Assembly: GCF_019175285.1 (NCBI RefSeq)
Contig: NC_056527.1
Coordinates: 115,709,437 to 115,773,436, forward strand
DNA: 64,000 nt
Direction of reading: 5' to 3'
Source: Sceloporus undulatus
Taxonomy: Eukaryota > Chordata > Lepidosauria > Squamata > Phrynosomatidae
The position numbers and the translations under genes are program-made. Positions 44,313 through 57,500 of the stretch are shown piece after piece. Every line of letters begins with the position of its first letter. The first letter of the stretch is position 1. Below the pieces are notes generated by a model. That model was not told the origin of the DNA and did not search any database. It worked only from the letters and a program-made list of their open reading frames with translations.

Positions 44313-44533
44313 GGCTGCATCCGCACTGCAGAAACAATCCAGTTCGATGCCACATTAACTCACATGTCTCGATGCTATGGAATTCTGGGAATTGTAATTC
44401 GTGGGATATTTAGCCTTCTCTGCCAGAGAGCTCTGGCCCCGCAATAAACTACAATGCCCAGAGTTCCATAGCACTGAGCCACGACAGTTAAAGTGGTGTC
44501 AAAGTGGATTATTTCTGCAGTGCGGATGCAGCC
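44313..44533. mobile_element. Palindromic MITE with TAA target duplication, best copy
   Basis: It starts GGCTGCATCCGCACTGCAG and ends CTGCAGTGCGGATGCAGCC, an exact inverted match of 19 bp. It is flanked by TAA on both sides (44310-44312 and 44534-44536). Arms match along the full 221 bp. TIR and 3-bp TWA duplication fit PIF/Harbinger. It is the youngest-looking member in the window. Confidence 0.85.
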
Positions 44534-44692
44534 TAAACTGATTTTGCTTAGGTTTTACCACTTTGTTGTTAAAGGAGGACTAGACTATCGCTCTCTCCCT
44601 TCCCGCTCATGATAAAGACCTTTATTTTGCCCTGTTGAACTCTGTTGAATCCTATAAAAACTTCACGGTTTGATGCTGTGTATAAAAGTTGC

Positions 44693-44693
<1 letters not shown>

Positions 44694-44738
<45 letters not shown>

Positions 44739-44829
44739 GTGTGTGTGTGTGTATAGGTGGGTGTGTATATGTGTGTGTTTATATGTATACCTATATATAG
44801 GTGAGAGTGTATATATGTGTGTGTGTGTA

Positions 44830-44873
<44 letters not shown>

Positions 44874-44903
44874 ATTATAGATATGTATCTCTCTGTGTGT
44901 ATA

Positions 44904-44941
<38 letters not shown>

Positions 44942-45240
44942 ATTTAGATGAGTGTATATATATGTGTGTGTGTGTAATATATATAGGTGAGTGTATATCT
45001 CTCTCTGTGTGTGTATACTGTATATATGTAATATATAGAGAGGTGTGTGTGTGTATCGATATGTATCTCTGTGTGTATAGGTGTGTGCGTGTCTTTGTGT
45101 GTAGGGAGGTGTGTGTGTAGACATGTCTCTCTCTCTCTCTCTCTACATATATATATATAGAGAGAGATGTGTGTGTCTATATGTGTGTGTGTGAATGTGT
45201 ATATGTATGTGTGTATAAGAGAGATGCATATGTTGTGTGT
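44694..45240. repeat. Long compound microsatellite
   Basis: (ATCT)n at about 44694-44738, then some 500 bp of TG, TA and CT tracts. The phrase TATATAGGTGAGTGTATAT recurs about every 65-170 bp, so there is a loose higher-order unit. Confidence 0.9.
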
Positions 45241-45737
45241 TTAGATACGTATTTATCTCTGTGTGTACACACACAGAGGCAGTATATAAAAAGGAAGACA
45301 AGGCAGCGCAAAACGTTGGACATTGAAAAGTAGGCCATAGATGCTGTATAATACCAGAATGCAGCCCGACCTTGCCATGAAAGGCTCCCTCTCTCTCTCT
45401 CTCTCCCCATTGGAAAACCCAGTCCTCATGCTGCAAAATGCAAAGCTATGTATGTCCTCAGGAGACAAATCGCGATTTTTAATCCTCCGTGATTGAAGGC
45501 AAAATGCATTTCTTTGACAGACGGAGCAACGCTCAAGTATCTGATGGAGGAGAAATGGCTTTATCAAATAGCTCTTCCCCAATTACCAAAAAAGAGCCTC
45601 CGAATGAGATTTTTTTGGGGGGGGGAGAATAGTTCTAAGGCTATAAAAATATTTGTCAGACTTCCCAGGGGCATATATCTCTTTGTTGGGATAAAATAAC
45701 GTATAAAGGATAAATAACGAAGGAAGAAAAGAATGTG

Positions 45738-45809
45738 TGGAGATGCCGGGGATCGAACCCGGGGCCTCATACATGCAAAGCATGCGCTCTACCACTGAGC
45801 TACATCCCC
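45738..45809 (-). tRNA. tRNA-Ala (TGC)
   Basis: An intact 72-nt tRNA: GGGGATGTAGCTCAGTGGTA, anticodon loop CTTTGCATG (TGC), B box GGTTCGATCC and discriminator A. TTTT lies a few bases downstream. It is the only tRNA to the right of 30 kb that matches its standard without indel or substitution. Confidence 0.97.
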
Positions 45810-45997
45810 TCGCTGGCAATTGGGCTTCGCTGGGCCTCACAAAGGGATAGGACCCGCTCATGGCAGCGCAGAAGGCAGGCTGCATTTCATTTAGGCTATT
45901 GGTTACTGTTTGCTATAAACTACAAGTCTCAAAATGGCGGATTAGCTATCAGGATGGAAGGACTCTTAGGAAGCAAGAACATCGTCCAGGAAACATG

Positions 45998-46241
45998 GGC
46001 TGCATCCACACTGGAGAGATAACCCGGTTTGGCACCGCTTTAACTCTTTTCTGGCTCAAATGCTATGGAATTCTGGGAGTTGGAGTATGTTGTGGGGCCC
46101 AGAGCGGAGCCAGAAAAGAGTTAAGCCTTGAGCTCTGGGCCCCACAACATACTCCAATTCCCAGAATTCCATAGCCTTTGAGCCAGACAACGAGTTAAAG
46201 CAGTGCCAAACCGGGTTATTTCTCCAGTGTGGATTGCAGCC
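45998..46241. mobile_element. Near-perfect 244-bp hairpin MITE
   Basis: GGCTGCATCCACACTGGAG at the left and CTCCAGTGTGGATTGCAGCC at the right. The centre repeats the block CTCTGGGCCCCACAACATAC against GTATGTTGTGGGGCCCAGAG. Only a few mismatches along the arms. Confidence 0.82.
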
Positions 46242-46269
46242 TATGTCAATCTCAAAAGCACTACTGTAA

Positions 46270-46410
46270 CAGTGGTACCCAAACTGTGCCCTTTAAGAGC
46301 TTTTGGACTCCATCTCCCAGAAGCCTCAGCCATGTTGGCCAATGGCCTGGCATTCTGGGAGCTGAAGTCCAAAATCCCTTAAAGAGCTCAGTTTGGAGAC
46401 CTCTGCCAAG
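46270..46410. mobile_element. hAT-like MITE, worn
   Basis: CAGTGGTACCCAAACTGTGC at the left and GCTCAGTTTGGAGACCTCTG at the right, with the inner block TCCCAGAAGCCTCAGCC and its inverted partner. Target duplication not clear. Confidence 0.6.
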
Positions 46411-46934
46411 ATCTCTTTGTACCTTAAAATGTCATCACTTCTTTTCCCAGCCATGAAATAGGTTTAATCTGACAAACCTCACAATAATTTAAATGTATTA
46501 TATGAATGCTTCCTCAACAAATGAAGAATGGATTTTAATTTGAACTGATATGAAGCCATGAATATGGACTTGTTATCAGCCTTAATGAGAGAAAAATACT
46601 AAGATGAATGGCAATGTCTTAAGAACTATCCTGGGTTACTTAAGAAAGAATGAGAGAATGAGCTGGAAGTGCAACTTTAGTTGCAATAATATATGTAATC
46701 TAGATAAGTTTAATGCCTAATTTAGGTAATAATTACAGATATAATTCATAATTGGGGGAAATTTTCCATTTAGCAGGTAAACAGCAATGGTCTGGGAAGT
46801 CGAAATATTAGATGAATTAGAAAAGATTACATTGATGCATATGCTTTTGTTTTTCTTTACATGTCAATCTTCCATGTCTCTATGTACTGTCTTTCTCTGT
46901 TGTTGATTGTTTTAACTCTATTTGATATTGTATA

Positions 46935-47034
46935 NNNNNNNNNNNNNNNNNNNNNNNNNNNNNNNNNNNNNNNNNNNNNNNNNNNNNNNNNNNNNNNNNN
47001 NNNNNNNNNNNNNNNNNNNNNNNNNNNNNNNNNN
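46935..47034. other. Assembly gap, 100 N
   Basis: 100 N in AT-rich sequence upstream of the lipoxygenase exons; upstream exons could lie here only in small part. Confidence 0.98.
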
Positions 47035-48357
47035 CCTTTGGCTCCTTCCTTCTCCTCCTCCTCCTGTTCCATTACCCCAATTGCCCTCCATGGGCCCCTT
47101 CTCCCCCCCGGCTCCTTCATCATCCTCCTCCATCACTCTTGGCACCCTTTCTCCAGTTCCGCCCTCTGCCCTCCCTCTGGCCTAAACCCCTCCCATGAAC
47201 TTCACCCGATCATGATCGGGGGCAAGTTCATATTCGCCAAACCCATTAAAAAAAAAGATAGAGCTTTTACTCCAATTTGAAAAGACCCGTGCTAAGGGGC
47301 ATTTGCCCCTGAACTGGTGTGCAAGCCTCAGATTCGCTTGTGGGAGATTCAGGGCGAATATGAACTTCACATGCATAATTCAGTTCCTGATCCAGGGTAA
47401 AAGGCAGTTTGAATCACCCCAAAGTGGTGTCAAACTGCTTTATTTCTGCAGTGTAGATACACCCTCCATTACATTAGAGTCCTAAGCTGAATAGGGATAA
47501 CATCAATCTTTTTCAGGCATAGCTGCAATTATTTTTAAGTTACTTTTGTAGTTATGGAGTGTGGTGCCACTAAACAGGAGAAGAGGAATACCCCAAGGTT
47601 CAAGTGTTGGCTAACGCAGCTGCACTGAGATCCCTACAAGGTAAATGTTGTAGCTCCTTTTGAGAACTGGGAGAGTAAAACATTAACAGGCATCCTGTTA
47701 GGGTCACACGAAGTTGTAAGTCCAACATACACCTCTGCAACTCGCTTTTGTGGCTGTTGGGAAGGTTGGAACTCTCTATCAATTGCAGAACAACCAAACT
47801 CCTCTTTGAAGCCCACCTTTAAGCTACTGCGGCCTTTCCAACAAATCCATTTAGTGGCTGGTTGAGAGTGGAAGGGGCTCTTGAAGAGAATCCAGCTCTG
47901 TTTTTGTGCCCTGCTCCAGGCCTTCTTGAGGGTGTCCCCCCCACTTTTTCGGGGGGATAAACCAATTTAGGGATGGGGAGGAAGTTACTTCTGTTCAGTT
48001 TCTGTAGTTAAAAAAAATGGCCCAGAAAGGCCTACAAACATGGTGAATTGTCCCTCATGCCCCCAATGTAGTCACCATGCCCCCTTTTTAAACAACTTTC
48101 CTTCCACCAAAGGGCGCATTGGAACGGTGTGGCCCTCTCAAGTCTCCAAAGGGCTAATGCGGCCTGCAGCCTTCCACATTGCACCTCCCAGCATTCCTCA
48201 CCACTGGTTGATGGTGAGGGATGCTGGGAGATGCTGCCCAGTAACAGGAAAAGAGAGTCATGATTCAAACATCTGTATGGCAATAAGAGCAGGACATAGA
48301 CAGAAGAACCCAAGATCAGATGAATGAAAGGACAAGACGACTGAGGAAGGTCTAGGG
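47035..48357. other. No gene; inverted-repeat fragment
   Basis: AAGTTCATATTCGCC (about 47224-47238) and its reverse complement (about 47352-47366) bracket 110 bp. The missing 5' lipoxygenase exons were looked for here and not found. Confidence 0.45.
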
Positions 48358-48494
48358 CAGTGCTTCCCAAAACTTTGGTCCTCCAGTGTTCTGGACTTCA
48401 ATTCCTGGAAGACCTAGCTAGTTTGGCCAAGATTCAGAAATTCCTGGGAGCTGAAATCCAAAATATCTGGAGGAACAAAGTTTGGAAACCACTG
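48358..48494. mobile_element. hAT-like MITE with 8-bp duplication
   Basis: Ends CAGTGCTTCCCAAAAC and GTTTGGAAACCACTG. Flanks GTCTAGGG and ATCTGGGG agree at 6 of 8 bases. Same family as 53306-53441 and 57970-58104. Confidence 0.78.
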
Positions 48495-48696
48495 ATCTGG
48501 GGGCTTTTTTAGGATAGAAATGCTTGTGATGTACACCTTCCAAGGTGGATACCTTTGAGATGGAAAGCGCATGGACTGATATTGTTGGGTGTAGCTCTCA
48601 TTACATGATTTCAGTGGAGATAGACTTACTTTTCTTCTCTACCCGCTGCCCATGTAATTGCTCAGCTCCCCATTGTGACCTTTTTGTCTCCTTTAG

Positions 48697-48800
48697 GGTC
48701 ATCCAGCAGAGGCTAGAAGGTTTTTCCAACAGTCCGCTCTCGTGGAGAGAACTGGAGGACATTGAGAACGTCTACCGCTTCAAAAAGAATGATATGACAG
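48697..48800 (+). CDS. Lipoxygenase first visible exon
   Basis: The acceptor CTCCTTTAG is followed by one base completing a codon, then VIQQRLEGF and [20 protein letters not shown]. It ends with one base of a Glu codon before GTAAAT. In human LOX genes this exon comes after about four or five upstream exons, none of which is seen here. Confidence 0.85.
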
Positions 48801-51474
48801 GTAAATGGCCTCCAACCCAACACATGTTCTCCAATGATTCCACCTAAACCTTAGGAAGAATGTGCCGATGGTAAGAGCTGTTTGACAGTGGATCCTGGCT
48901 TGGAGTGTGGCAGAGTCTCCTACTTTGGAGGTCTTTGAACAAAGTCTGAATGTAGATAAATGGTAATTCAATTCAAAATTATGAAACAAAATGGGGGGGG
49001 AAAGTAACCAAATTGTGGGAAAAGTAAAAGAAGAAAGAAAAGCTAAGAGATGTATATGACATAATTCAGAAAGAAGGGAAGGAAGTAGAAAACTAGTAAA
49101 AACAGATATACACCTTTCCTAAGTGAAGTTAAGGAGAAAACAAATATATTTATATATTTAAAAAGTTATTTCTGATGGCAAAATTAATGTAGCAACTGGT
49201 GAAGAAATAACAAGCAAGAACAATTGTTTATTGGGAGGTTTTTTTGTGAGTTTTTTGGACTTTGTGGCCATGTTCTAAAAGAGTCTATTCCTGATGTTTT
49301 GCCAGCATCTGTGCCTGGCATCTTCAGAGAGAATATATCCCACTCACTTCCATGCCAGCCACAGATGCCAGCCACAGATGCTGGCAAAACGCCAGTAACA
49401 AACTCTTCTAGTACATGGCCACAGAGCCCTCCAAACCCACAAAAAACTATGTATGCCAGCCATGAAAGCCTTCAACTTCACAATTATTTATGGCCTTAGG
49501 AAGTGGTATGGAGATTGTAAAAAGGTGAATGGTAGAGAATGGATGGAGGGTTTAAAGAGGGTGATGGGATTTATAGGAATGAATGTAGGTACAGTTGGCC
49601 CTTGAAACTCGCTGGCGGCCCGTTCCAGACCCCATCCAAGTTCCAAAACACGCACATATTCAAACCCCATAGGCTTGAATGGGGTGCTTGCATGCAGGGA
49701 GTGCGCCAATGACGTTAATGGCAGTCACCCCTCCTTGGATTTTCAAGTCCATGGATCTCAAGTCCGCAGACTTGGAGGAGTGACTGTATGTATAAGTTTG
49801 TATATATGGAATGTTTGCCTTTTCATTGAACATTATGGATAAATGAAATAAAAAGATATATAATTTAAAAACCCCAAAGTCTGGGTGGCCATCTGTCACC
49901 CGGAGTGCTCTGATTGTGTCTTATTGCAGGGCAGAAGGGGGATGAACTGGATGGCCTTTGGGGTCTCTTCCAACTCTCTGATACTATCTTCCTGTCTGCT
50001 TTCTTCCCTGTGAACCTTCCACAACCATACACAGAAACTGGAAAAACTGTAGCAAGGAAGATCCTGACTTTGGTATTGGAGGGGCCTTCTCTTTTACTGA
50101 GCTCTTTCTTCCTTTCCAGTGGGTCCTGTTCTCTCATGACAGGTCCAGTGTCTAATAGCCTCAATGGGGTCATCTTGGCTTCTAGTGAGAATTCAGACTT
50201 GATTTGCTCTTGGATCCTCTTGTGTTTGACAAGTCATTGGGATGCCATGCCTTTCTCTCTGTAGATGGATCCTGCCCATACAAATCCACCTGATAATGTC
50301 CTTTTCTCCCTCTCCTCTAGAGTATATCAAGAATAACTGGAGCAAAGATGAGTTCTTTGTGTAACGTTCCTGAACGGGTGAACCCAACATTTGATTCGAC
50401 AAATGCAACCCGAGATCCCGTCGAATTTTCCCAGTGAGCCAAGAGATGGTGGGCAAATCCCTGGGGCCTCTACCACTCTGCAGGATGAGCTGGGAGGTAA
50501 GATGGATGGGGGGAATAAAAGGAAAAATTGAGCCTATCTAAGTTTGGGGCTACAGTATGTTTCCTCTTTCAAATTTTGTTTCAGAATATGCATCTTGTTC
50601 CCAAGGAGTTGGGTTCGGGAGGAGAGAGATGGAGGTCTGGCCTTTTAAGCTGTTGTTGTAAAAACAGACCGTATCGTGAAAAATTCGGCTGGTTCTTCTT
50701 ATTGTTGCTTCATTATGTGTTTGTTGTTTTGTTCTGTTTACTGCTGTTTTTGGAGTCTTCATCCTTGTTTGGTTGTGTTTAGAAATTGGTTTGTATCATT
50801 AACAAATTACATTTATTTATATCCATTTTGATTCTTAAAATTGGTTAATTGCTTTTTAACATTTTATATTTACATTTTATAACTTACTGTTTTAAAGTGG
50901 TACTGTTTTATACTGCTGTTTCACCGCTTGAGCCCTATATTGGGAGAAAAAGGTGAATTATTTAATAATAATAAATAATAATAATAATAATAGATAACAA
51001 GTTATCATGTCAAATGCTAAACTTGCCTCAATAAGCCTTTTGCACAAAAATAGGGACACATATTTTAATATAAAGCAAACCATCAGATAAACCTGCAACT
51101 AGAGATTTCCATTGTTCCTTCAGTGTCAAGCTCTGCAGTACTGAAGCCAGCAGGATCTTTAAGACTGAAATGGGCTTTGGAGATGATCAGCTCCTTTTAT
51201 ATATAGCCATGAACCAATCAGAGAAAGTCAGTATGGGCAAATCAAAGAGACACATCCAGGAGCCAATCAGACAGAGGCAACCACAAGCCAATTAAAACGA
51301 GGGCTAAGAGTCATCAAGTGTCCGACAAAACATGCTTAAAGGCAAAGCAAGGATTGTTGTGCTAAAAGTTGGAAAAGTTGGGAAAGCTTGATATTCCTAT
51401 TCGTCCCATTGTAGAGGAAAGTTGGGATATAAATCCTTGAAAATATATATATATATATAATATATATATATATA

Positions 51475-51520
<46 letters not shown>

Positions 51521-54500
51521 TGCTGGCAGTTATATTGATATAGTCCAGTGATGGTGAAACCTTTTACAGACCAACTCTGAAACTGCAACAGACCCCACTT
51601 ATTATTACAAAGTGCCACATCCCTCTGGCTTTTAGTAAAAAACTCTGGCAAACTCTATGCTGGGTGACAGTATGGTGCTCACAGAGAGGACTCTGGTGCC
51701 ACCTCTGGCACGCAATGCCAAAGTTTGCCATCACTGATATGCATGTCCATTCTTGCACAGATATAGAGTCAGAGATAATGGGTTAAGAAAAGAGAAAACA
51801 GACTTAGAGGTGGAATGATCAATTTATTTGAAACAAGACGCTAGCCCTGTTTAAATATTTGAAGGGATGTCATATTGAGGATGGAGCAAGCTTGTTTTCT
51901 GCTGCTCCAGAGAACAAAACCTGGAACAATGAATGTAAGCTGCAGGAAAAGATTCCACACCTCAACATTAGGAGGAACTTCCTGACAGTAAGGGCTATTC
52001 AACAGTGGAACAAACTCCTTCCTCGGAGTGTAATAGAATCTCCCTCCCTGGAGGTCTTTAAACAGAGGCTGGATGGCCATCTTTCAATGGGGATGCTTTG
52101 ATTGGGAGTTCCTGCATGGCAGAAGGGGGCTGGACTGGATGGCGCTTGCCGTCTCTTCCAACGCTATGATTCTATGATTGTATGATTCTATGAAACTGAT
52201 TAGGAAAATTAAAAAGCAGAATCCAACAAGGGCTAGCTAGGAAGTACAAAAGAAGTTCAGATAAATGCAAATGGAATGTCAGTGAAATAAGAGTGTTCAA
52301 ATATTTCAAGTTAATATTATATGGCATTCCGATAACAACAATTTTATTATAGCCATGCAATTGTGATCGACAGAGCTTTGAGATGTTATGTATTGATTCT
52401 TTATTTGTACATGATTGTATTGTGTTAATAATTTTTTTAAAAAAATAAAAAAAATAAATAAAAAGTTACTTCTTGACTTGAGCTTGCCAGAATCCTCCAG
52501 CCAGAATGGACAACAGTAGGCACTCTAGTTCATCAAAACGAATGTTTCCAGCCTGGGTCAGTGGGGCCAAAGTACAATACATTTTTCAGCAACTCCATGA
52601 AGAAGAGGGCTTGAGGGATGCTATTATGAGATGTCCATGGCTCCAGAGGAAGCCCAGCATTTTTATGCCACGCTGTATTCAGACTTCCCCTCTTTCTCTC
52701 TGACATTTATCATTGCATTCTGTTGCTCAGAAGGGGAACATCTTCATCGCTGACTACAAGATCCTGGATGGACTCCCATCTGGGAAGATCAATGATCAAC
52801 TGCAGTACATAGCTGCTCCTCTCTGCCTGCTGCATCTCAATTCTCAAGGGATCCTCTTGCCCCTGGCCATCCAGGTAACTGGGTTGGTGGGCTGGTTGTT
52901 TACAGGCATTGGTTTGGGAGCAATGGGGTCATGGCTCTGGTTTGGGAGCTCTGGGGCCAAGGTTGCACAGAAGAAGTCTCCCTGTTTCACTATGGACTGG
53001 AGACAGTGGCAGCTAGTCCTGCCCAGGTCCATTTGTTCAATCCGCTCTGGGATGTATTTATTATATTAATGATATTAATATGTGTCCCATTTTCCTCCCA
53101 AAATTGAGACCCAAAGCACCTGTGCTCTGAACTTTACAGGTGCTGTCCATGGTGCTGGACCTGTTTAGGAGGATGTGAATTTGCACATGAAGGGGGAAAA
53201 GGACCATTGCAGATTTGTGCAAAATTGGTATAAGCCATTCATATACACTTGATTGGAAATGACATAGATGAGAAATAGGTTAATTTGCCCATCCTTAGCT
53301 CAGACCAGTGGTTTCCAAACTTTGGTCCTCCAGGTGTTTTGGACTTCAGCTCCCAGAAATCCCAGCCAGCTTGGCCAACATTTAGCAATTCTGGGAGCTA
53401 AAGTCCAAAATATCTGGAGGACCAAATTTTGAGAACCACTGGCTTAGACTGATGTGGCTTTCTTCCATCCAAATGGTTTTTAAGAGTCAAATCTTGGCTG
53501 AAACAATAAGTTCTACAAATGGGCTTTCCCATTTCCTGAATGCCCCACGCAGTATCCATCCCTAAGACATTTTAAAAGCAGGTTAGAAACAGATACATTG
53601 AAACTTGGGGACAGTTAGTGGTTCCAAGGGTTGCAGGGAGGGAGTTCAGTCTGCTCTGTGTTTCAGTCTGAACTTTAATGGAGTTCTCCAAGGGGCTGCT
53701 AAACCAACTAGTATGGAAGCCACCAGCTGCCATGGAGTCTGGTTATTATGCCATGTTTTAAAAAGAGGCTCACAACAGAAAAATGGCACGTGTTTTTTCT
53801 CACAGCTCAGCCAGACACCGGGCCCTGAGGCACCCATCTTCTGCCGAGCGACTCTCGATGGGACTGGATCCTGGCCAAGACCTGGGTGCGAAATGCTGAC
53901 TTCCTCGTCCACCAGGCCGTCAGCCACTTACTTGGGACACACCTGCTGGCAGAAGTCTTTGCCTTGGCCACGATACGCCAGCTCCCCATGTGCCACCCGC
54001 TCTACAAGGTGATTATTGGATCAAGCAATTTGGGGAGGAAGCAAGGATATGCAAGCCATTCAGGCAACCGGACTGACTTGTCTGTTGACACACCATTGAT
54101 TCAATGGGTAGCCTCTCATTGGGGTCTTTACAATATTGGCCAGGGGATTCCAACACAAGAGAAATTAATATTCACTGATTTTCTCCATTAGCTGTTACAT
54201 CACCTAACCACCAGCAACTGGATCGGGCAAAACAGGTCTGTTCAACCATCCATTTGGGCACAAGGAGGTTCATATTTCTAAGCCCCTTCCACCATCAATC
54301 TGCAGTGCAACGAGGAATGGTGCTTCTTATTGTTGCAGACTGGCCCACTGGTGGGATGGGGCTGGAAATGGCTCCCTCCTTGCACCCAAATCAGCCACTG
54401 AACAGACCTCCTTTGCCCGCTTAGGCTGCTGGCTCTTAAGGTAGGTTTGGAGGAGTGTCTAGCCTTACTGAAAATGAAACAGCTACAGATCCATAATGCT

Positions 54501-57500
54501 AGGTCTAGTTCTACGTAGATTATGCAACTCTGGGTGATTTAAATGTCACATCCGGGTGCATGCAGGTTAATTTACACCTTAAAATATCCCTGTTGGCTTC
54601 TAATTTTCTCACTATCTATCCTTATCCCTCTTGCAGCTCCTGATCCCTCATATCCGCTACACCCTTCACATCAACACTTTGGCCCGGCAGCTTCTGATTG
54701 GAGAAAATGGCATCTTTAACAAAGTAAGCAGAACTACTCCTATTCTCCCTTGACTGGGATGGAATGACTATTTGTAATGGCAGTCGGCCCTCCAGATTTG
54801 CAACTTTGAATTTTCTGGATTTGGTTATTTGTGGATTTGATCAAGATGTTCTCTTTTGTAGTCTTCTAGGTCCTCCTGCGTGGCTCTGCCAGAGGTTGAC
54901 CATAGAATCACACTGGAGGACCTAAAGATTCCTAGAGTAAAAGCTTCGCTAGACTTTTGTAGGTCCTCCAGTACAATTCTATGGTCAGATTCTGCCGAAT
55001 GTTGGCCATAGAGTGGCATTGGGGCGTTTGGTGCCTGTTGTGCAAGAGATTGTTCATGAGAAGGGGACTGAATGTCAGGCAGCTGCTTCTTGATTGACAG
55101 AGGAGCAGATCCCTGTCAATCCCAGCAGATGTTGACAGGTGAGGGGGAGCTGGCTGGGATCCATTACATAGCACTGTAGTTACTTAATACCTTAATATCT
55201 TGCTAAAATGGGGGGATTAGTTTCTACCTTAAAGAAAATGGGTTCTGGTAGATTCTTCATTACAAAGTTTTTTGAGGCCACCCTCAAAGACACTACGCAT
55301 CCCCTCCTTTGCTCTTCCATGAAAACAGAACAAAAAGCAGAGACGCTAAGAGTTGCCTGAAAACCTTATGTTTCAGATTCAGTGTATTTCAGATTCAGCT
55401 CTCAGCACTAGAGCCATCCCAAGACATTTTGCTGCCTGAGTATAAGGACACAAATGGCACTCCCTTCTGTTTCACATGGAAGAGCAGTGTCATTTGGCAT
55501 TTGCATCTGAACACAGTCAGAAGAGCTGGAGACAACTATTTTTGTCCTTTCTACCATCCAGCATCTGATAAACTAAGGCAGTTGCCCCACTCTGCTCAAA
55601 GGTAGGGGTAGCCCTGCCTAGCCAATGCTCCTTGCAAGTATAAAATCCCATTTCCATTTCCAGGCAACCAGCACTGGGTTCCAAGGTCTGAATGAGCTGT
55701 TGGCGAGGGGAACCAAAGCCCTGAAGTATTCGTCCCTCTGCCTCCCAGATGATCTAGAGTCTCGGGGTGTGTCTTCGCTGCCCAATTATTACTACAAGGA
55801 GGATGGACTGAAAGTCTGGGCGGCCACAGAGAGGTCAGGCAAGGGGAATGGGGGGTAGCACACATGCATATGGGGGTATTAGGGTTCCTAAGTGCCTAGC
55901 ATCCCTTCTCCAGTCCTGCAGAGCAGTGCTTTGGAAGGTGTGTGTAGATCTATAGTCTGCATTTGTTTGACTCTTTCTTTTTCTCTTAATGGCATCTTCT
56001 GTGCAACAGTAGCTGACGATTAAGAAATTATGCTTAGTGGCATCTTAATACATCCAAGGAAGTAGACTGAAGTCTACAAAAACTCAGGCTGCCAACTTCT
56101 TTATCGCACTTAGTCTCAACGGTGCTACAAGACCTCTCTATATACTAGTGCTTAGTGGCACTACTTATAATGGAGTCACCAAGGAGTCATTTCTAGGTCC
56201 CAGATTTTTGCTCCAAAATCTAAAGGTCTAGGAGTATCCTGTCCTGGCATCCCTAATGTGGATTGGAGCATGGAATGGTGGAACAGTTACTTTTTTGAAG
56301 AACAACTCCCAGAATCCCCAGCCAACAAGACCCACAATTCTGGGAGCTGTAGTCCAAAAAGACTATTCCAAAGTCAGGCCTTACAGTGCCTTTACATGTT
56401 ACCAACATTCTCCAACATCTGAGCAACAAACCTTTGTTTCCCAAGTGAAAGCTGCTATATTAGGGATTCTGTTCTGCATCTCTTACTTTAGGTCTAAACA
56501 TTGGTCATGCCCTCATTGGGGTATCCTTCAGTCTTTTCATTCAATGGTAGCTCCAATGTCAGCCCAAGTTTTTAGTCCAAACTTTAAAGGAATCATCCAA
56601 GGTGAACCTACTTGGAGTATAGGGTTCAACACCAATTCAGATTAAATTTTAGAGTAAAACCTGGAGTGGATTTGTTATACCCACTGAAATGGAAGGCACC
56701 ACTTTAACTGCCATGACTCTGTCCTACAGAATCCTACGATTTGTAGTTTGGTGAGTTTGGTGATGCACCAGACTGCAAACATTTGTATATACCAAGAGCT
56801 TACAGACAGACCAGACTGAGTACATCACCAAACTACAAATCTCAACTCACCCAGCTATTCTTACTGTTCTCTTCTGGCTGTTCCTTCTCATCAAGTCCCA
56901 GTTTTGGGGAGACAGTGGGATACAAATAAAAATTATAAATAAATAAATCTCTTCTTTCCCCATTTTTTCATACTCACAGTTTTGTCTCCAACATTGTTGA
57001 CTTCTACTACTCAAATGACAGCTCCGTACAGAAAGATTTTGAGGTCCAAGCCTGGGTGGAAGAGATCTTTACCAAAGGATTCCTGGGACACACATCCTCT
57101 GGTATTGTATCATTGCCTCAAGGGACGGGAGTGTGCTCCATAGTCATGGGTAGCAGACCCCTAGGAACACAAAAACTGTTAAAGAAATAGCCACAGCATG
57201 CGTCTGAAGGCACTTGAATGTTGCTCAATGAACTCGACTTCATAGATAACCTTTTATTTTTACATTTTCTTTGGAGGTTTTATTCCCTCAGCAAAAAACA
57301 CACAGACACACGCTAAGACACTGGCATCCTATTCAGCCTTTGTGCGATTGTAAGCCTCTCTTGAGAGCCAGTGGGGTGTAGTGGGTTGGACTGCAACTCT
57401 GTCTGCATAGTAGATAACATGGGTGAATCTGTTGTGAATTTCATTTTCTTCCTATTCACAGGCATCCCATCCTCACTAAATACAGTGGCAGAGCTCAAGA

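Noticed and set aside
44726-45124. His/Thr-rich open frames in the microsatellite
   Set aside because: They are translations of CA and TA repeats and have no coding value.
44694-45240. CRISPR-like regular repeats
   Set aside because: Microsatellite and higher-order tandem structure in a vertebrate genome; no unique spacers.
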